Below, piece by piece: positions 36,724-46,207 of a stretch of DNA of 64,000 nucleotides. The DNA lies in assembly GCF_001305575.3 (NCBI RefSeq), contig NZ_CP012373.2, positions 3,172,261-3,236,260 of the forward strand, read 5' to 3'. The notes under the pieces are model-generated. The model did not search any database. It was given only the letters and a program-made list of their open reading frames with translations, and had not been told where the DNA came from. A program made the position numbers and the translations under genes. This DNA comes from Beggiatoa leptomitoformis (GTDB lineage Bacteria > Pseudomonadota > Gammaproteobacteria > Beggiatoales > Beggiatoaceae). Every line of letters starts with the position of its first letter. Position 1 is the first letter of the stretch.

Positions 36724-37653
36724 TTATTGCGCATTTAATTTATCAAATAATGCCATTTTTTCTGTATAAAGACTTTCTGCTGTGTCGATAAAATTATCGT
36801 CTTCTATTCCATATTCATCAGTTTCTAACGCTCTTGTTTCACTTCCTTCTGATGTATTAGCAAATAAAACAGCAACAAATTTTCCCCTGTCAATTTTATT
36901 GTCAATAACTAAATTACTGGCTTTGTTAAAAATATAATTGCTATGTGATGTAGCAACTAATTTGATTTTATTGTCTTTAACCAATCGTGCAAAGACCGCC
37001 ATCAATTTCACTTGGTTTTCAGGATGTAAATGTGCTTCGGGTTCTTCAATAAAAATTAATGGTTTTTGTTTCTTGTTTGTGGACAGAATATATTTTAAGT
37101 AAGCAACAATTGGGGATATTTCTGAAACCATAGAGGAAGTTACAGATAAATCTAAGACTAGAGGTAAATTACTGAGTGTGAACAACAAGTGTTTTGTTTC
37201 ACTATTAAATTCAACGCTTCCTTGTAGAATTTCTTTTTCAATTTCTTCTATATAAGATTGCAAATCATGGTTAGACTTACGCGACGTAATATTAGATAAA
37301 TGCAAAAAGTAATCTGCTACAGGCTCAGAAATAGCAGGTATGCTGATTGGTTTTGACGTAAAACTGCGATTCTTTGCAAGTTCCGCAAAAATTGCTCCAA
37401 AAGCATTAAGTGCTTGATATAAACCTGACCGTGAAGCAGGTAAATAATAAACATCATTAATAGAATCTAATTCCTTAAAAAAGTTGCGAACTAAATCTAT
37501 CCTATGAGAATAGACCTTTTCTCGAATATTCTCAGTGGCACGAAGTTTTTTTGCGAACCGCTTAACCGCATCGTTGTTGAGTTCCAAATTCAAAATAACA
37601 AGTTGTATTGCTTTATTCTGATTAGCTTTTTTCTCTATTCCCAAAAGTAGCAA
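36724..37653 (-). CDS. AAA ATPase (AAA_15/OLD-like), C-terminal piece
   Basis: This 309-residue part carries the Walker B motif LIFIEEPEAHLHPENQ and the following VATSHSNYIFN (H-loop), as in SMC-like/OLD-like ATPases, but has no P-loop. The P-loop is in the separate frame just upstream (37668-38003). Its nominal start is TTG at 37653, eight bases after AGGAG, so translation could re-initiate. Reading backwards the frame is open only to 37690. A single ancestral protein of about 420 residues interrupted by a one-base shift is the simpler view. The function is unknown; related ATPases occur in defence loci. Confidence 0.7.
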   Translation of the reverse strand: MLLLGIEKKANQNKAIQLVILNLELNNDAVKRFAKKLRATENIREKVYSHRIDLVRNFFKELDSINDVYYLPASRSGLYQALNAFGAIFAELAKNRSFTSKPISIPAISEPVADYFLHLSNITSRKSNHDLQSYIEEIEKEILQGSVEFNSETKHLLFTLSNLPLVLDLSVTSSMVSEISPIVAYLKYILSTNKKQKPLIFIEEPEAHLHPENQVKLMAVFARLVKDNKIKLVATSHSNYIFNKASNLVIDNKIDRGKFVAVLFANTSEGSETRALETDEYGIEDDNFIDTAESLYTEKMALFDKLNAQ

Positions 37654-37667
37654 AAACGCTACTCCTG

Positions 37668-38003
37668 TTATGGTGATTTTTCTGTAAATTTATTTTGTAA
37701 GTTTTCTATGCTAGAAAAAGTATTTTCCAACGAAGTTGATAACGTTTTTATAAATTTTTCAAACAGCTCAATTAGCGTTTTTTCCATTTCATTTTTATAA
37801 TACCCCCATTCGTCTAATTCTTTACTTGACTCCTTTATTTTAAATTCAAAATTCAATAGCTTAATATTCTTAAAAATTAAATAAACTAAAGAAATAGCAT
37901 AAGATTTGCCCATGCTATTTTTACCAAACAATAGATATAAATCCTTTTCCGTATCGAATTGAAAGTGTTTAATCACCCCAAAATTTTCAATTGTAATAAT
38001 CAT
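37668..38003 (-). CDS. AAA ATPase (AAA_15/OLD-like), N-terminal piece
   Basis: A 111-residue frame beginning MIITIENFGVIKHFQF, with the P-loop FGKNSMGKSYAIS, then helical sequence, ending NKFTEKSP. This is the N-terminal lobe of the ATPase whose Walker B is in the next frame, so alone it cannot be a working ATPase. It starts 23 bases after the glgB stop on the same strand and could be read through from glgB. Two interacting half-proteins cannot be excluded, because an AGGAG precedes the second frame. Confidence 0.7.
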   Translation of the reverse strand: MIITIENFGVIKHFQFDTEKDLYLLFGKNSMGKSYAISLVYLIFKNIKLLNFEFKIKESSKELDEWGYYKNEMEKTLIELFEKFIKTLSTSLENTFSSIENLQNKFTEKSP

Positions 38004-38026
38004 TTATTTTCTCTTTAAATCCGTAA

Positions 38027-40192
38027 TTAACTTGTCTTTAACTGTAAAATAATCCCCGCTAATGGCGGTAATGTTAAAGATACGCTATATGGGTATTCTT
38101 TCCACGTTTGATTATCTGCGGTTATCGCGTCATTTCCCATATTACTGCCTTGATAATGATAGGAATCTGAATTGAAAATTTCGTGATACACGCCCAATTG
38201 TTGCACGCCTATACGATAGTTATAACGCGGTGTAGCCGTGAAATTGAAAAGGATGAGCAATTCTTCTGCACCCGCACGACGCTTGAAAGCAATCACCGAT
38301 TGTTTATTATCACTACAATCAATCCATGTAAATCCTTGTCCTTCAAAATCAAACTGATGTAGTGCAGGTTGTTGACAGTAAAGTTGGTTCAAATCTTTTA
38401 CAATATTTTGTATTCCTTGATGATTAGGCTTATCTAATAATTCCCAGTCTAATGCCCGTTCTTCACTCCATTCGCGTTCTTGCCCAAATTCACAGCCCAT
38501 AAATAATAGTTTTTTACCCGAATATGTCCATAAATAGGTAAATAATAACCGTAAATTAGCAAATTTTTGCCATGTATCTCCCGGCATTTTATTCAGTAAT
38601 GAACCTTTGCCGTGTACAACTTCATCGTGGGAAAAGGGTAGGACAAAGTTTTCACTAAATGCGTACAACATACCAAAAGTGAGTAGTTGATGATGATAAC
38701 GACGATGTTGTTGGTCTTCTCTAAAATAGATAGCGGTGTCGTGCATCCAGCCCATATTCCATTTCATACTGAATCCTAAGCCATTTGAGCTTGGACGAGT
38801 GACTTGCGCCCAACTGGTCGATTCTTCAGCAATCATTAAACTGCCTGCGCATTCTGCTTGTACCACGCTATTTAATTCTTGGAGAAAGGAAATAGCTTCT
38901 ATATTTTCGTGTCCACCATATTGATTTGGCAACCATTCACCCGCTTTACGCGAATAATCCAAATATAACATGGAGGCAACCGCATCAACCCGTAATCCAT
39001 CTATATGAAAAATTTTTAACCAATATAATGCGTTAGAGATTAAAAAACTGCGAACTTCAAGGCGTGCGTAATTAAAAACATACGTTCCCCATTCTTTATG
39101 CTCGCCCTTGCGTGGGTCAGGATGTTCATAAAGTGCCGTTCCATCAAATCGTGCTAGTCCGTGCGCGTCTTTAGGAAAATGTCCGGGAACCCAATCGAGT
39201 AATACACCAATGTTATGTTGATGACAATAATCAATAAAATAGCGAAAATCATCGGGTGAACCAAAACGGCTAGTTGGTGCGTAAAATCCCGTCACTTGAT
39301 AACCCCACGAAGGATCGTAGGGGTGTTCGGCAATAGGTAATAATTCTATGTGTGTGAAGCCTAAGCGTTCAATGTATGCGACTAAACGATGGGCTAATTC
39401 TCGATAATTTAAAAATTTGCCTGCTTCATTTCGTTGCCACGAGCCTAAATGGACTTCATAAATACTCATTGGGCGGTGCGACCATTGGCTCTGTGCGCGG
39501 TTAGCCAGCCAATTTGCGTCTTGCCATTCGTGTTGTGAATTAGGCACTACATAGTTGGCGGTGTGCGGACGATTTTCACAGCCTTGTGCGTAAGGGTCTG
39601 ACTTAATAAATATATTACCCGTCGCCCGTTGTCGGATTTCGAATTTATAAAGATTGCAGGTCGCCAGATTAGGAATAAAAAGTTCCCAAACACCGCTACT
39701 TCCGCGTACTCGCATGGGGTGTATGCGCCCATCCCATTGATTAAACTCGCCAACCACGCTCACACGCTCGGCATTAGGGGCCCAAACGGCAAATAATATA
39801 CCGTCTATAGTGTTAATTTGATGTTGATGCGCACCTAGAAATTGATACGCATGGCGATGTTTTCCTTCATTAAATAAATGCAAATCAAACTCGGTGAGTT
39901 GCGGGGGAAAACAATAAGGGTCATAACGTTGGTGAATGCCGTATTGGTCGCTCCATTGAATCTGATAATTATCAGGTACTTCTGTTGCTTGTCCGTGCCA
40001 TTCAAATATGTCGGTATTGCCTATTCGCTGTAGGGATAGGGGCGCATGTAAAAATCGTACCTGCTCGGCATGGGGAAGTAGGACTCGCACCATGCAATTT
40101 TTTCCGTTTACATGTCGTCCTAACACGGCAAACGGGTCGTGGTGACAAGCCGACAACAATTTCTGAATATCAGAAGATAATGGAGGGGTCAT
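38027..40192 (-). CDS. glgB: 1,4-alpha-glucan branching enzyme
   Basis: Makes alpha-1,6 branches in glycogen. The 721-residue protein has the N-terminal CBM48-like modules ([10 protein letters not shown] near the start; [18 protein letters not shown]), then the GH13 barrel. Catalytic regions are visible: [17 protein letters not shown] with the nucleophile aspartate, [10 protein letters not shown] with the acid/base glutamate and [14 protein letters not shown]. The C-terminal all-beta domain ends [12 protein letters not shown]. No other glycogen genes (glgA, glgC, glgP, glgX) are in the window. Confidence 0.97.
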   Translation of the reverse strand: MTPPLSSDIQKLLSACHHDPFAVLGRHVNGKNCMVRVLLPHAEQVRFLHAPLSLQRIGNTDIFEWHGQATEVPDNYQIQWSDQYGIHQRYDPYCFPPQLTEFDLHLFNEGKHRHAYQFLGAHQHQINTIDGILFAVWAPNAERVSVVGEFNQWDGRIHPMRVRGSSGVWELFIPNLATCNLYKFEIRQRATGNIFIKSDPYAQGCENRPHTANYVVPNSQHEWQDANWLANRAQSQWSHRPMSIYEVHLGSWQRNEAGKFLNYRELAHRLVAYIERLGFTHIELLPIAEHPYDPSWGYQVTGFYAPTSRFGSPDDFRYFIDYCHQHNIGVLLDWVPGHFPKDAHGLARFDGTALYEHPDPRKGEHKEWGTYVFNYARLEVRSFLISNALYWLKIFHIDGLRVDAVASMLYLDYSRKAGEWLPNQYGGHENIEAISFLQELNSVVQAECAGSLMIAEESTSWAQVTRPSSNGLGFSMKWNMGWMHDTAIYFREDQQHRRYHHQLLTFGMLYAFSENFVLPFSHDEVVHGKGSLLNKMPGDTWQKFANLRLLFTYLWTYSGKKLLFMGCEFGQEREWSEERALDWELLDKPNHQGIQNIVKDLNQLYCQQPALHQFDFEGQGFTWIDCSDNKQSVIAFKRRAGAEELLILFNFTATPRYNYRIGVQQLGVYHEIFNSDSYHYQGSNMGNDAITADNQTWKEYPYSVSLTLPPLAGIILQLKTS

Positions 40193-40307
40193 CTCACGGT
40201 TTCCTGAGAAAGGAGGGATAAAATACGCGTCTGCATAATATGGTACGTCTTACATAATGTAATCTTTTTAATAAAATACAACACCAACACAAGAGAATAC
40301 GTAAACG

Positions 40308-41144
40308 TCATACTTTTGTTGTTTTCTGGTCTTTTAATTCGGTTAATCCTGATTCAGACAAACAATTCGCTAAGCGTACAAAATCTGCTACATCTAGCGT
40401 TTCCGCACGGGTTTGTGGGTCTATACCCATTTGCTGAATTTGTGTATCAGATAGGAGATTTTTTAAATTATTTCGTAATGTTTTCCGTCGTTGTGCAAAC
40501 GCGCTGGTAATCACACGCTGAAAAACGGCTTCATCATTTGCAGGGCAGGGCAATGTTTGATAAGGAATTAATTGTACAATGCTCGATTCTACTTTCGGCG
40601 CGGGCGTAAATGCACCCGACCCTACATCAAATAATTTTTCCACCTGACAACGATACTGTAACGCTACGGATAATCGCCCATAATTCGCCGTATCAGGGGC
40701 TGCTGTCATACGGTCAACCACTTCTTTTTGTAACATAAATAACATGTCACTGATGCAGGGTGTAAATTCTAATAGGTGAAATAACAATGGCGTAGAAATG
40801 TTGTAGGGTAGATTGCCAATAATCCGTAATGATTGACCTGCCTGTGCGAGTTGTCCAAAATCAAACTTTAGCGCGTCCGCTTGATATAAAGTTAATTTCC
40901 CTAATGGCGCACAGGTCTGTTGCAATAACGTGGCTAAATCCCGATCTATTTCAACAACGCTTAATTGCCCTAACAATTCTAACAATGGCAATGTTAATGC
41001 ACCACGTCCCGCCCCTATTTCTACAATCTGCTGTTTGGGTTGCGGTGCGAACGCTTGAATAATGCGTGCAATAACCGACGCATCATGTAAAAAATTCTGT
41101 CCAAACCGTTTACGCGGTTGTGGAAAAGCACTTGGCTGGCTCAT
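40308..41144 (-). CDS. rsmA: 16S rRNA (adenine(1518)-N6/adenine(1519)-N6)-dimethyltransferase
   Basis: RsmA (KsgA) dimethylates A1518 and A1519 of 16S rRNA late in 30S assembly. From MSQPSAFPQPRKRFGQNFL it is 278 residues; the longer frame from 41219 adds 25 unrelated residues and overlaps the divergent folP start, so it is rejected. AdoMet site: VEIGAGRGALTLPLL; catalytic motif IGNLPYNISTPLL; FAQRRKTLRNNLK at the C-terminal domain. The last ~15 codons (SESGLTELKDQKTTKV) lie in a stretch matching the dispersed TCTGAATCAGGATT repeat, so the native C-terminus appears to have been replaced or extended by repeat sequence. Confidence 0.95.
   Translation of the reverse strand: MSQPSAFPQPRKRFGQNFLHDASVIARIIQAFAPQPKQQIVEIGAGRGALTLPLLELLGQLSVVEIDRDLATLLQQTCAPLGKLTLYQADALKFDFGQLAQAGQSLRIIGNLPYNISTPLLFHLLEFTPCISDMLFMLQKEVVDRMTAAPDTANYGRLSVALQYRCQVEKLFDVGSGAFTPAPKVESSIVQLIPYQTLPCPANDEAVFQRVITSAFAQRRKTLRNNLKNLLSDTQIQQMGIDPQTRAETLDVADFVRLANCLSESGLTELKDQKTTKV
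40316..40360 (-). repeat. Dispersed GTCTGAATCAGGATT repeat within the rsmA 3' end
   Basis: On the coding strand, TTGTCTGAATCAGGATT followed by AACCGAATTAAAAGACC matches the non-palindromic half of the intergenic repeats at 18501-18531 and 58187-58206. It encodes the last residues of RsmA (about SESGLTELKDQ). Confidence 0.6.
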
Positions 41145-41201
41145 AGAGAAGATAACTTTTTTGATGAATGTGACTTTAATAACTGAAACTAACGCTCGAA
41201 T

Positions 41202-42041
41202 ATGCCCATTATGACACAAACCACCGTTCCCCTAACCGCCCCGCTCGTGATGGGTATTTTAAACCTCACCCCCGATTCTTTCTCCGATGGTGGCAAATTT
41301 ACCGCCCAAGATATCGCCTTACAACACGCCGAACGTTTGGTAAAAGAAGGCGCGCAAATAATTGATATTGGCGGAGAATCAACCAGACCAAACGCGCAGC
41401 CCGTCGCTGAACAGGCAGAATTAGACCGTGTTATGCCCATTATAGAAAAAGTCTTAGCAGAATTGCCCGTACAAGTCTCTGTTGATACTTATAAAGCAGG
41501 CGTAATGCGTGCCGCAATAAATGCAGGGGTGCATATTATTAATGATATTGCTGCATTAGGTGAAGAAGGTAGTTTACAAACTGTTGCCGCATCGCCCCAT
41601 ATCACCGTGTGTTTAATGCACAAACAAGGCACGCCACAAACCATGCAAATAAATCCCACTTATACCGATGTGAGCCGCGAAGTCTGCGACTTTTTACAAA
41701 CCCGTGTACAAGCCTGTTTACAAGCGGGTATCACGCAAGACCGTATTTGGTTAGACCCCGGTTTTGGCTTTGGTAAAACCCCTGAACACAATTTGCAATT
41801 AATGAATCGTTTAGAACAATTAACGGCATTGGGCTATCCTGTTTTAATTGGTGTATCGCGAAAATCTTTACTGGGAACGGTATTGCATAAACCCGTTGCT
41901 GAACGGCTTTATGGCAGTTTAGCACTGGCAGTGTTAGCGATTAGCAAAGGCGCAAAAATCGTGCGTACCCATGATGTTGCTGCAACCGTTGATGTCATAA
42001 AAACGGCTTATGCAGTTTTACAAGAACACGTAGAGGCTTAA
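41202..42041 (+). CDS. folP: Dihydropteroate synthase
   Basis: Condenses p-aminobenzoate with dihydropterin pyrophosphate to give dihydropteroate in folate synthesis. The 279-residue protein has GILNLTPDSFSDGG (DHPS signature 1), IIDIGGESTRPNA (signature 2), INDIAALG, WLDPGFGFGKTPEHN and LIGVSRKSLLG. In E. coli folP is followed by glmM after ftsH; here it is followed four bases on by xseB. It diverges from rsmA, with 57 bases between the chosen starts. An ATG at 41211 is an alternative start. Confidence 0.96.
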   Translation: MPIMTQTTVPLTAPLVMGILNLTPDSFSDGGKFTAQDIALQHAERLVKEGAQIIDIGGESTRPNAQPVAEQAELDRVMPIIEKVLAELPVQVSVDTYKAGVMRAAINAGVHIINDIAALGEEGSLQTVAASPHITVCLMHKQGTPQTMQINPTYTDVSREVCDFLQTRVQACLQAGITQDRIWLDPGFGFGKTPEHNLQLMNRLEQLTALGYPVLIGVSRKSLLGTVLHKPVAERLYGSLALAVLAISKGAKIVRTHDVAATVDVIKTAYAVLQEHVEA

Positions 42042-42045
42042 AACC

Positions 42046-42237
42046 ATGGCAGCCAAAAAATCCACAGATTATCAGCGCAATTATAACAAGCTAAAAACCA
42101 TCGCAGAGACCATGCGCCAAGAAGAAGCCTTAGATATAGACCAATTAATTCCCTTAGTTGAAGAAGCCAGTAAGGCTTATAAAGCGTGTCAGGAAAGAAT
42201 TGCAGCGGTAGAAAAAGTATTAAAAACCGTTGAGTAA
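42046..42237 (+). CDS. xseB: Exodeoxyribonuclease VII small subunit
   Basis: A 63-residue helical protein, MAAKKSTDYQRNYNKLKTI then LIPLVEEASKAYKACQERI and VEKVLKTVE, with the pattern and length of XseB, which binds XseA to form the single-strand exonuclease VII. It follows folP by four bases and is likely co-transcribed. The large subunit xseA is not in the window. The ispA/dxs genes that often follow xseB are also absent. Confidence 0.85.
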   Translation: MAAKKSTDYQRNYNKLKTIAETMRQEEALDIDQLIPLVEEASKAYKACQERIAAVEKVLKTVE

Positions 42238-42352
42238 TAACAGATATTTATCATTTCCTCACCGTGTTGCGACGATATTAAGCCATATCCTTTCTTTTCT
42301 TTTTGTGACTTAATGACTGCATCACTTTATCGCATAGAAAACAACCATTCTC

Positions 42353-44488
42353 ATGTCCTCTGATACATTACTTGATGACCCTTTGCTTGCCTGTTTAGTG
42401 ATATTAACCAAGTTGAATAACAAGCCTTTTTCAGCGGATGCACTGCGGGCAGGATTACCCTTAGAAAACAATCAATTTTCCCCTGCAACGTTTATCCGTT
42501 CGGCTGAGCGAGCAGGATTGTCCGCCCGTTTAGCCGCGCAACCCTTAGCCAGCATAAGTGCATTGTATTTGCCTGCGGTGTTACTGCTTACTGACGGGCA
42601 AGCGTGCATTTTACTCAAACAGGTGGGTAAAAAACGTGTACAAGTCATCTTTCCTGCGGTTGGTGAAGGCAGTAGTGAAATAGAACTGAGTGAATTGGCG
42701 AAAAACTATAGCGGGTCGGTGCTATTTGCGCGCCCTGTTTATGCTTTTGACCAACGCACGGCAGAGGCAGAACATGCACCGCGCCCAAGAAGTTGGTTTT
42801 GGGGAACATTATGGCAATCATGGGGACTTTATACCGAAGTATTGTTAGCGTCGTTGCTGATTAATTTATTCGCCTTGGCTTCGCCTTTATTCGTTATGAA
42901 TGTGTACGACCGCGTTGTACCGAATAATGCTTTAGAAACATTATGGGTTTTGGCGATTGGTATGTTGATTGTGTTTGTATTTGATTTTTTAATGCGCAGT
43001 TTACGCGGGTATTTTATTGATGTTGCTGGTAAACGTGCAGATATTGTGTTATCGAGTCGCGTTTTTGAGCAAGTGTTAGGCTCACAACGAAGTGCGCATC
43101 CAACCTCTGTTGGTGCTTTTGCCAATCAGTTACATGAATTTGAATCTTTCCGAGATTTTTTTACTTCCGCAACATTAACAGCGGTTATTGATTTGCCTTT
43201 CGCGTTGCTGTTTGTGGTTGCAATTTGGGGCTTATTACATCCCGCATTGGCTTTATTGCCTTTATTTGCTATACCCTTGATTATTCTATTTAGCTTATTA
43301 CTACAGTTGCCTTTACGTAAAGTTATTCAGCAAACCACGCAGGCAAGCGCGCAAAAACAAGCGGTGTTGGTGGAAACCTTAAGTGGATTGGAAACGCTCA
43401 AAACCGTGCGGGCGGAAGGCAATATGCAACGCCGTTGGGAATTGTTAATGGCGCAGTTAGCACAAGGTGGGTTGAAAGTACGATATTTATCGGCGTTATC
43501 CGTTAATTTTTCAGTTTTTATTCAACAACTCACTAGCGTTATTGTAGTGGTCTATGGGGTTTATTTAATTGCGGATAAGGAAATTACAACGGGAACATTA
43601 ATCGCGGCGACAATTCTTACAGGACGTGCATTAGCCCCAATGGCGCAGGTAGTCAGTTTAATCACCCGTTATCATCAGTCGTTACAAGCATTTAAATCAT
43701 TAGACCGCTTGATGCGGATGCCGTTAGAACGACCATTAAATCATCCTTTTGTACATCGTCCCCTGTTGCAGGGAAATATTGAATTTAAACAGGTGGCGTT
43801 TAGTTATCCACAACAAGCACAAACGGTTTTGCAAGCGGTTTCTTTTGGTATTCAAGCAGGTGAACGGGTTGGCATTATTGGACGCATTGGTTCGGGAAAA
43901 AGTACGATTGCAAAGTTATTACTTAGCTTATATCCACCTGAATCAGGTAGTATTTTAGTAGATGGGGTGGATAGTCGACAAATAGACCCTGAAGATTTAC
44001 GCCGTAATATGGGCTATGTCGCGCAAGACCCAACCTTATTTTATGGCACTGTGCGCGATAATATTGTCCTTGGCGCGCCGTATGCGGATGACGCGCAGGT
44101 ATTGCGTGCCGCAACCTTGGCGGGGGTGACTGACTTTGTTAATCGTCATCCCTTGGGTTTTGATATGCGCGTTGGTGAACGGGGCGAGGGTTTATCAGGT
44201 GGACAGCGTCAAGCGATTGTTTTGGCACGTGCGTTTTTGTTAAATCCACCGATTTTATTATTGGATGAACCAAGCAACGCAATGGATAGCAGTACGGAGG
44301 AGGCGTTAAAAGCGCGTTTATCGCCCTATTTAGCGGATAAAACCTTAATCCTTGTCACACATCGCCAGTCCTTGTTATCGTTGGTTGAGCGGCTGATTGT
44401 GGTGGATAACGGACAGGTTATGGCCGTTGGGGAACGTGAGCAAGTGATTCAGGCGTTGCGAAATGGGGAAGTGCGGGTAGGACAGTAA
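42353..44488 (+). CDS. Type I secretion ABC transporter (permease-ATPase, LapB/RtxB type)
   Basis: Inner-membrane exporter of 711 residues. The N-terminal ~130 residues form a C39-like domain without the catalytic cysteine context (LLDDPLLACLVILTKLNNKPF), as in transporters of large adhesins and RTX proteins. A six-helix membrane domain (about 160-430; SPLFVMNVYDRVVPNNALETLWVL is typical) precedes the ATPase with Walker A IGRIGSGKST, signature LSGGQRQAIVLARAF and Walker B ILLLDEPSNAMDS. It should pair with a HlyD-type adaptor and a TolC-like channel and export a large C-terminal-signal substrate; none is adjacent. Confidence 0.93.
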   Translation: MSSDTLLDDPLLACLVILTKLNNKPFSADALRAGLPLENNQFSPATFIRSAERAGLSARLAAQPLASISALYLPAVLLLTDGQACILLKQVGKKRVQVIFPAVGEGSSEIELSELAKNYSGSVLFARPVYAFDQRTAEAEHAPRPRSWFWGTLWQSWGLYTEVLLASLLINLFALASPLFVMNVYDRVVPNNALETLWVLAIGMLIVFVFDFLMRSLRGYFIDVAGKRADIVLSSRVFEQVLGSQRSAHPTSVGAFANQLHEFESFRDFFTSATLTAVIDLPFALLFVVAIWGLLHPALALLPLFAIPLIILFSLLLQLPLRKVIQQTTQASAQKQAVLVETLSGLETLKTVRAEGNMQRRWELLMAQLAQGGLKVRYLSALSVNFSVFIQQLTSVIVVVYGVYLIADKEITTGTLIAATILTGRALAPMAQVVSLITRYHQSLQAFKSLDRLMRMPLERPLNHPFVHRPLLQGNIEFKQVAFSYPQQAQTVLQAVSFGIQAGERVGIIGRIGSGKSTIAKLLLSLYPPESGSILVDGVDSRQIDPEDLRRNMGYVAQDPTLFYGTVRDNIVLGAPYADDAQVLRAATLAGVTDFVNRHPLGFDMRVGERGEGLSGGQRQAIVLARAFLLNPPILLLDEPSNAMDSSTEEALKARLSPYLADKTLILVTHRQSLLSLVERLIVVDNGQVMAVGEREQVIQALRNGEVRVGQ

Positions 44489-44535
44489 TTATTAGAAAAT
44501 GGCATTTTCAGGGGTTAATCAATTTGTGATACATG

Positions 44536-44568
44536 ACGGATAACATTGCTTAGGGGGATGGTATCCGT
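44536..44568. repeat. Dispersed palindrome copy d between convergent genes
   Basis: ACGGATAACATT (44536-44547) and GGTATCCGT (44560-44568) form the outer stem of the same element as at 31145. It lies between the ABC transporter gene and mshL, which converge, and may terminate both. Confidence 0.65.
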
Positions 44569-44590
44569 TACGTTACTTTATTAAGTTTGC

Positions 44591-46207
44591 CTAATGCCCT
44601 GTTAATCCCGTAGCGCGGTTTTTATCGGGCATTGTATCGGGTAGATAGTGTTGATATTCTGACAAATCGCCATTTAAACTGGCTTGTTTTACCACAACAG
44701 GACGTAAGAAAATAATCAATTCCGTTTTATTATATTCATCATTGCGATAGCTAAACGCATCGCCCACCAATGGCAGATTGGACAAGACGGGTAAGCCCAT
44801 TTTACCTTGTTCTGTCGTATCTTGCATTAAACCGCCAATAATCGCTACATCACCATTATTAACCCTTAAAATCGATTCAATTTCCCGTACTTGAATTTCA
44901 GGAACTTGGCTGGTTATACCTGCGCTCGCTAACTCTGGGTTAGGGTCGTTTACAAAACCAATAATCCGTGAAATAGTCGGGTGTACATTCAGCGTAACTT
45001 GTCCTATCTCACTGATTTGTGGGGTAACATTCATGACTAATCCAACGGGGACGGTGTTAATCGCTGTAGAATAAGCCGTGCGTGAACGTGTATCTGTATC
45101 GCTAATCGTTACGTCAACCGTAAAATAAACCCGATTATCAACCACTTTTAAAATAGCCGATTGATTATTCAGCACCATGAGTTTTGGACTGGAAAGTACT
45201 TTTACTGTGCCAAACTCTTCCAACATTTTGACCGTAGCAGAAATATTCCCAGTTCCACTATCAGGATTGCTATAAGTGAAACTATACGCGGGGGGTTGTG
45301 CCAAATTGCCCGCGAGGAGTTGTTGCGCATAGCTGAAATTACCATTGATTCGTTGCCAATCAACCCCTGCTTGATATTGATTATTTAAAGTCACTTCTGC
45401 AATAGTCGCTTCGATTAATACTTGTCGTTGCGCGCTATTCATCACGTCATCTAAAAAACGTTGAATGTCTTCATGCTGCTTATAGGTTGCCCGCACCGTC
45501 AAAATGCCTGTTTCAGGGTTAATCGTCACATTGCCATTTTTCTCCGCGCCTGTACTTTCCTTATCGTTTAATAAATTAGACACATTTTCTTGTAACGTTT
45601 TCCAAAAATTATTGTTAGATACATTTTTAATGCTAGAAATGGAATTATTGCCTGACGTAATAGTCGTACCCCCTTTTCCAACAGCAACCGTGCCTGTACT
45701 AGCAACTTGCGTTGAAATAGCGGTTTCACTGGTGGATTCACGGCTCATATTGACGTAACTAATTTTATACGTCCGTAACTCAGGTTTATCAGGTCTGACG
45801 ATTAATACACGGTCTTCTGAAATTTCATAACGCAAACTCACTTGTTGTGAAATACGTTCCAACAGTTGTGGCAAGGTTTGGTCTAGTGCATTTAAAGAAA
45901 CAATACCTTCAATACCGGGATGAATGTCGATATTCAAATTAGCATCTCTAGCAAGGGCAAGCAGGAGCTTTTCTACAGGCACACTATCAACGGTTACTGA
46001 ATAAGTTTCTAAGGGCTGTACAGGCTGTGGTGGTGGTAGGGGAGGGGTTTGAATCACGGGGGGCGGAATATTCGCTTTGGTCTTAGGCAAACTGGTGTTG
46101 TTTAAATGACCCTGTGATGGCGCAGGCGGTTGGGGGGCGCAAGCACTGATAAAACACATCACATTGATACTAAATATAAATAATAAGTTATGAAAAGAAA
46201 ATGACAT
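44591..46207 (-). CDS. mshL: MshL-type pilus secretin lipoprotein
   Basis: Outer-membrane secretin of the MSHA type IV pilus family, 538 residues. A lipoprotein signal (INVMCFISAC) is followed by a proline-rich linker, an STN domain (SVPVEKLLLALARDANLNIDIHPG), and a low-complexity G/S/N/T-rich stretch (about 175-215). An N-domain with GILTVRATYKQHEDIQRFLD and the secretin core follow (VLIEATIAEVTLNNQYQAGVDW; VLSSPKLMVLNNQSAILKV; GDVAIIGGLMQDTTEQGKMGLPVLSNLPLVGDAF, written in parts across residues 440-490). No other msh genes lie in the window. The upstream region is the DnaA-box cluster. Confidence 0.92.
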   Translation of the reverse strand: MSFSFHNLLFIFSINVMCFISACAPQPPAPSQGHLNNTSLPKTKANIPPPVIQTPPLPPPQPVQPLETYSVTVDSVPVEKLLLALARDANLNIDIHPGIEGIVSLNALDQTLPQLLERISQQVSLRYEISEDRVLIVRPDKPELRTYKISYVNMSRESTSETAISTQVASTGTVAVGKGGTTITSGNNSISSIKNVSNNNFWKTLQENVSNLLNDKESTGAEKNGNVTINPETGILTVRATYKQHEDIQRFLDDVMNSAQRQVLIEATIAEVTLNNQYQAGVDWQRINGNFSYAQQLLAGNLAQPPAYSFTYSNPDSGTGNISATVKMLEEFGTVKVLSSPKLMVLNNQSAILKVVDNRVYFTVDVTISDTDTRSRTAYSTAINTVPVGLVMNVTPQISEIGQVTLNVHPTISRIIGFVNDPNPELASAGITSQVPEIQVREIESILRVNNGDVAIIGGLMQDTTEQGKMGLPVLSNLPLVGDAFSYRNDEYNKTELIIFLRPVVVKQASLNGDLSEYQHYLPDTMPDKNRATGLTGH

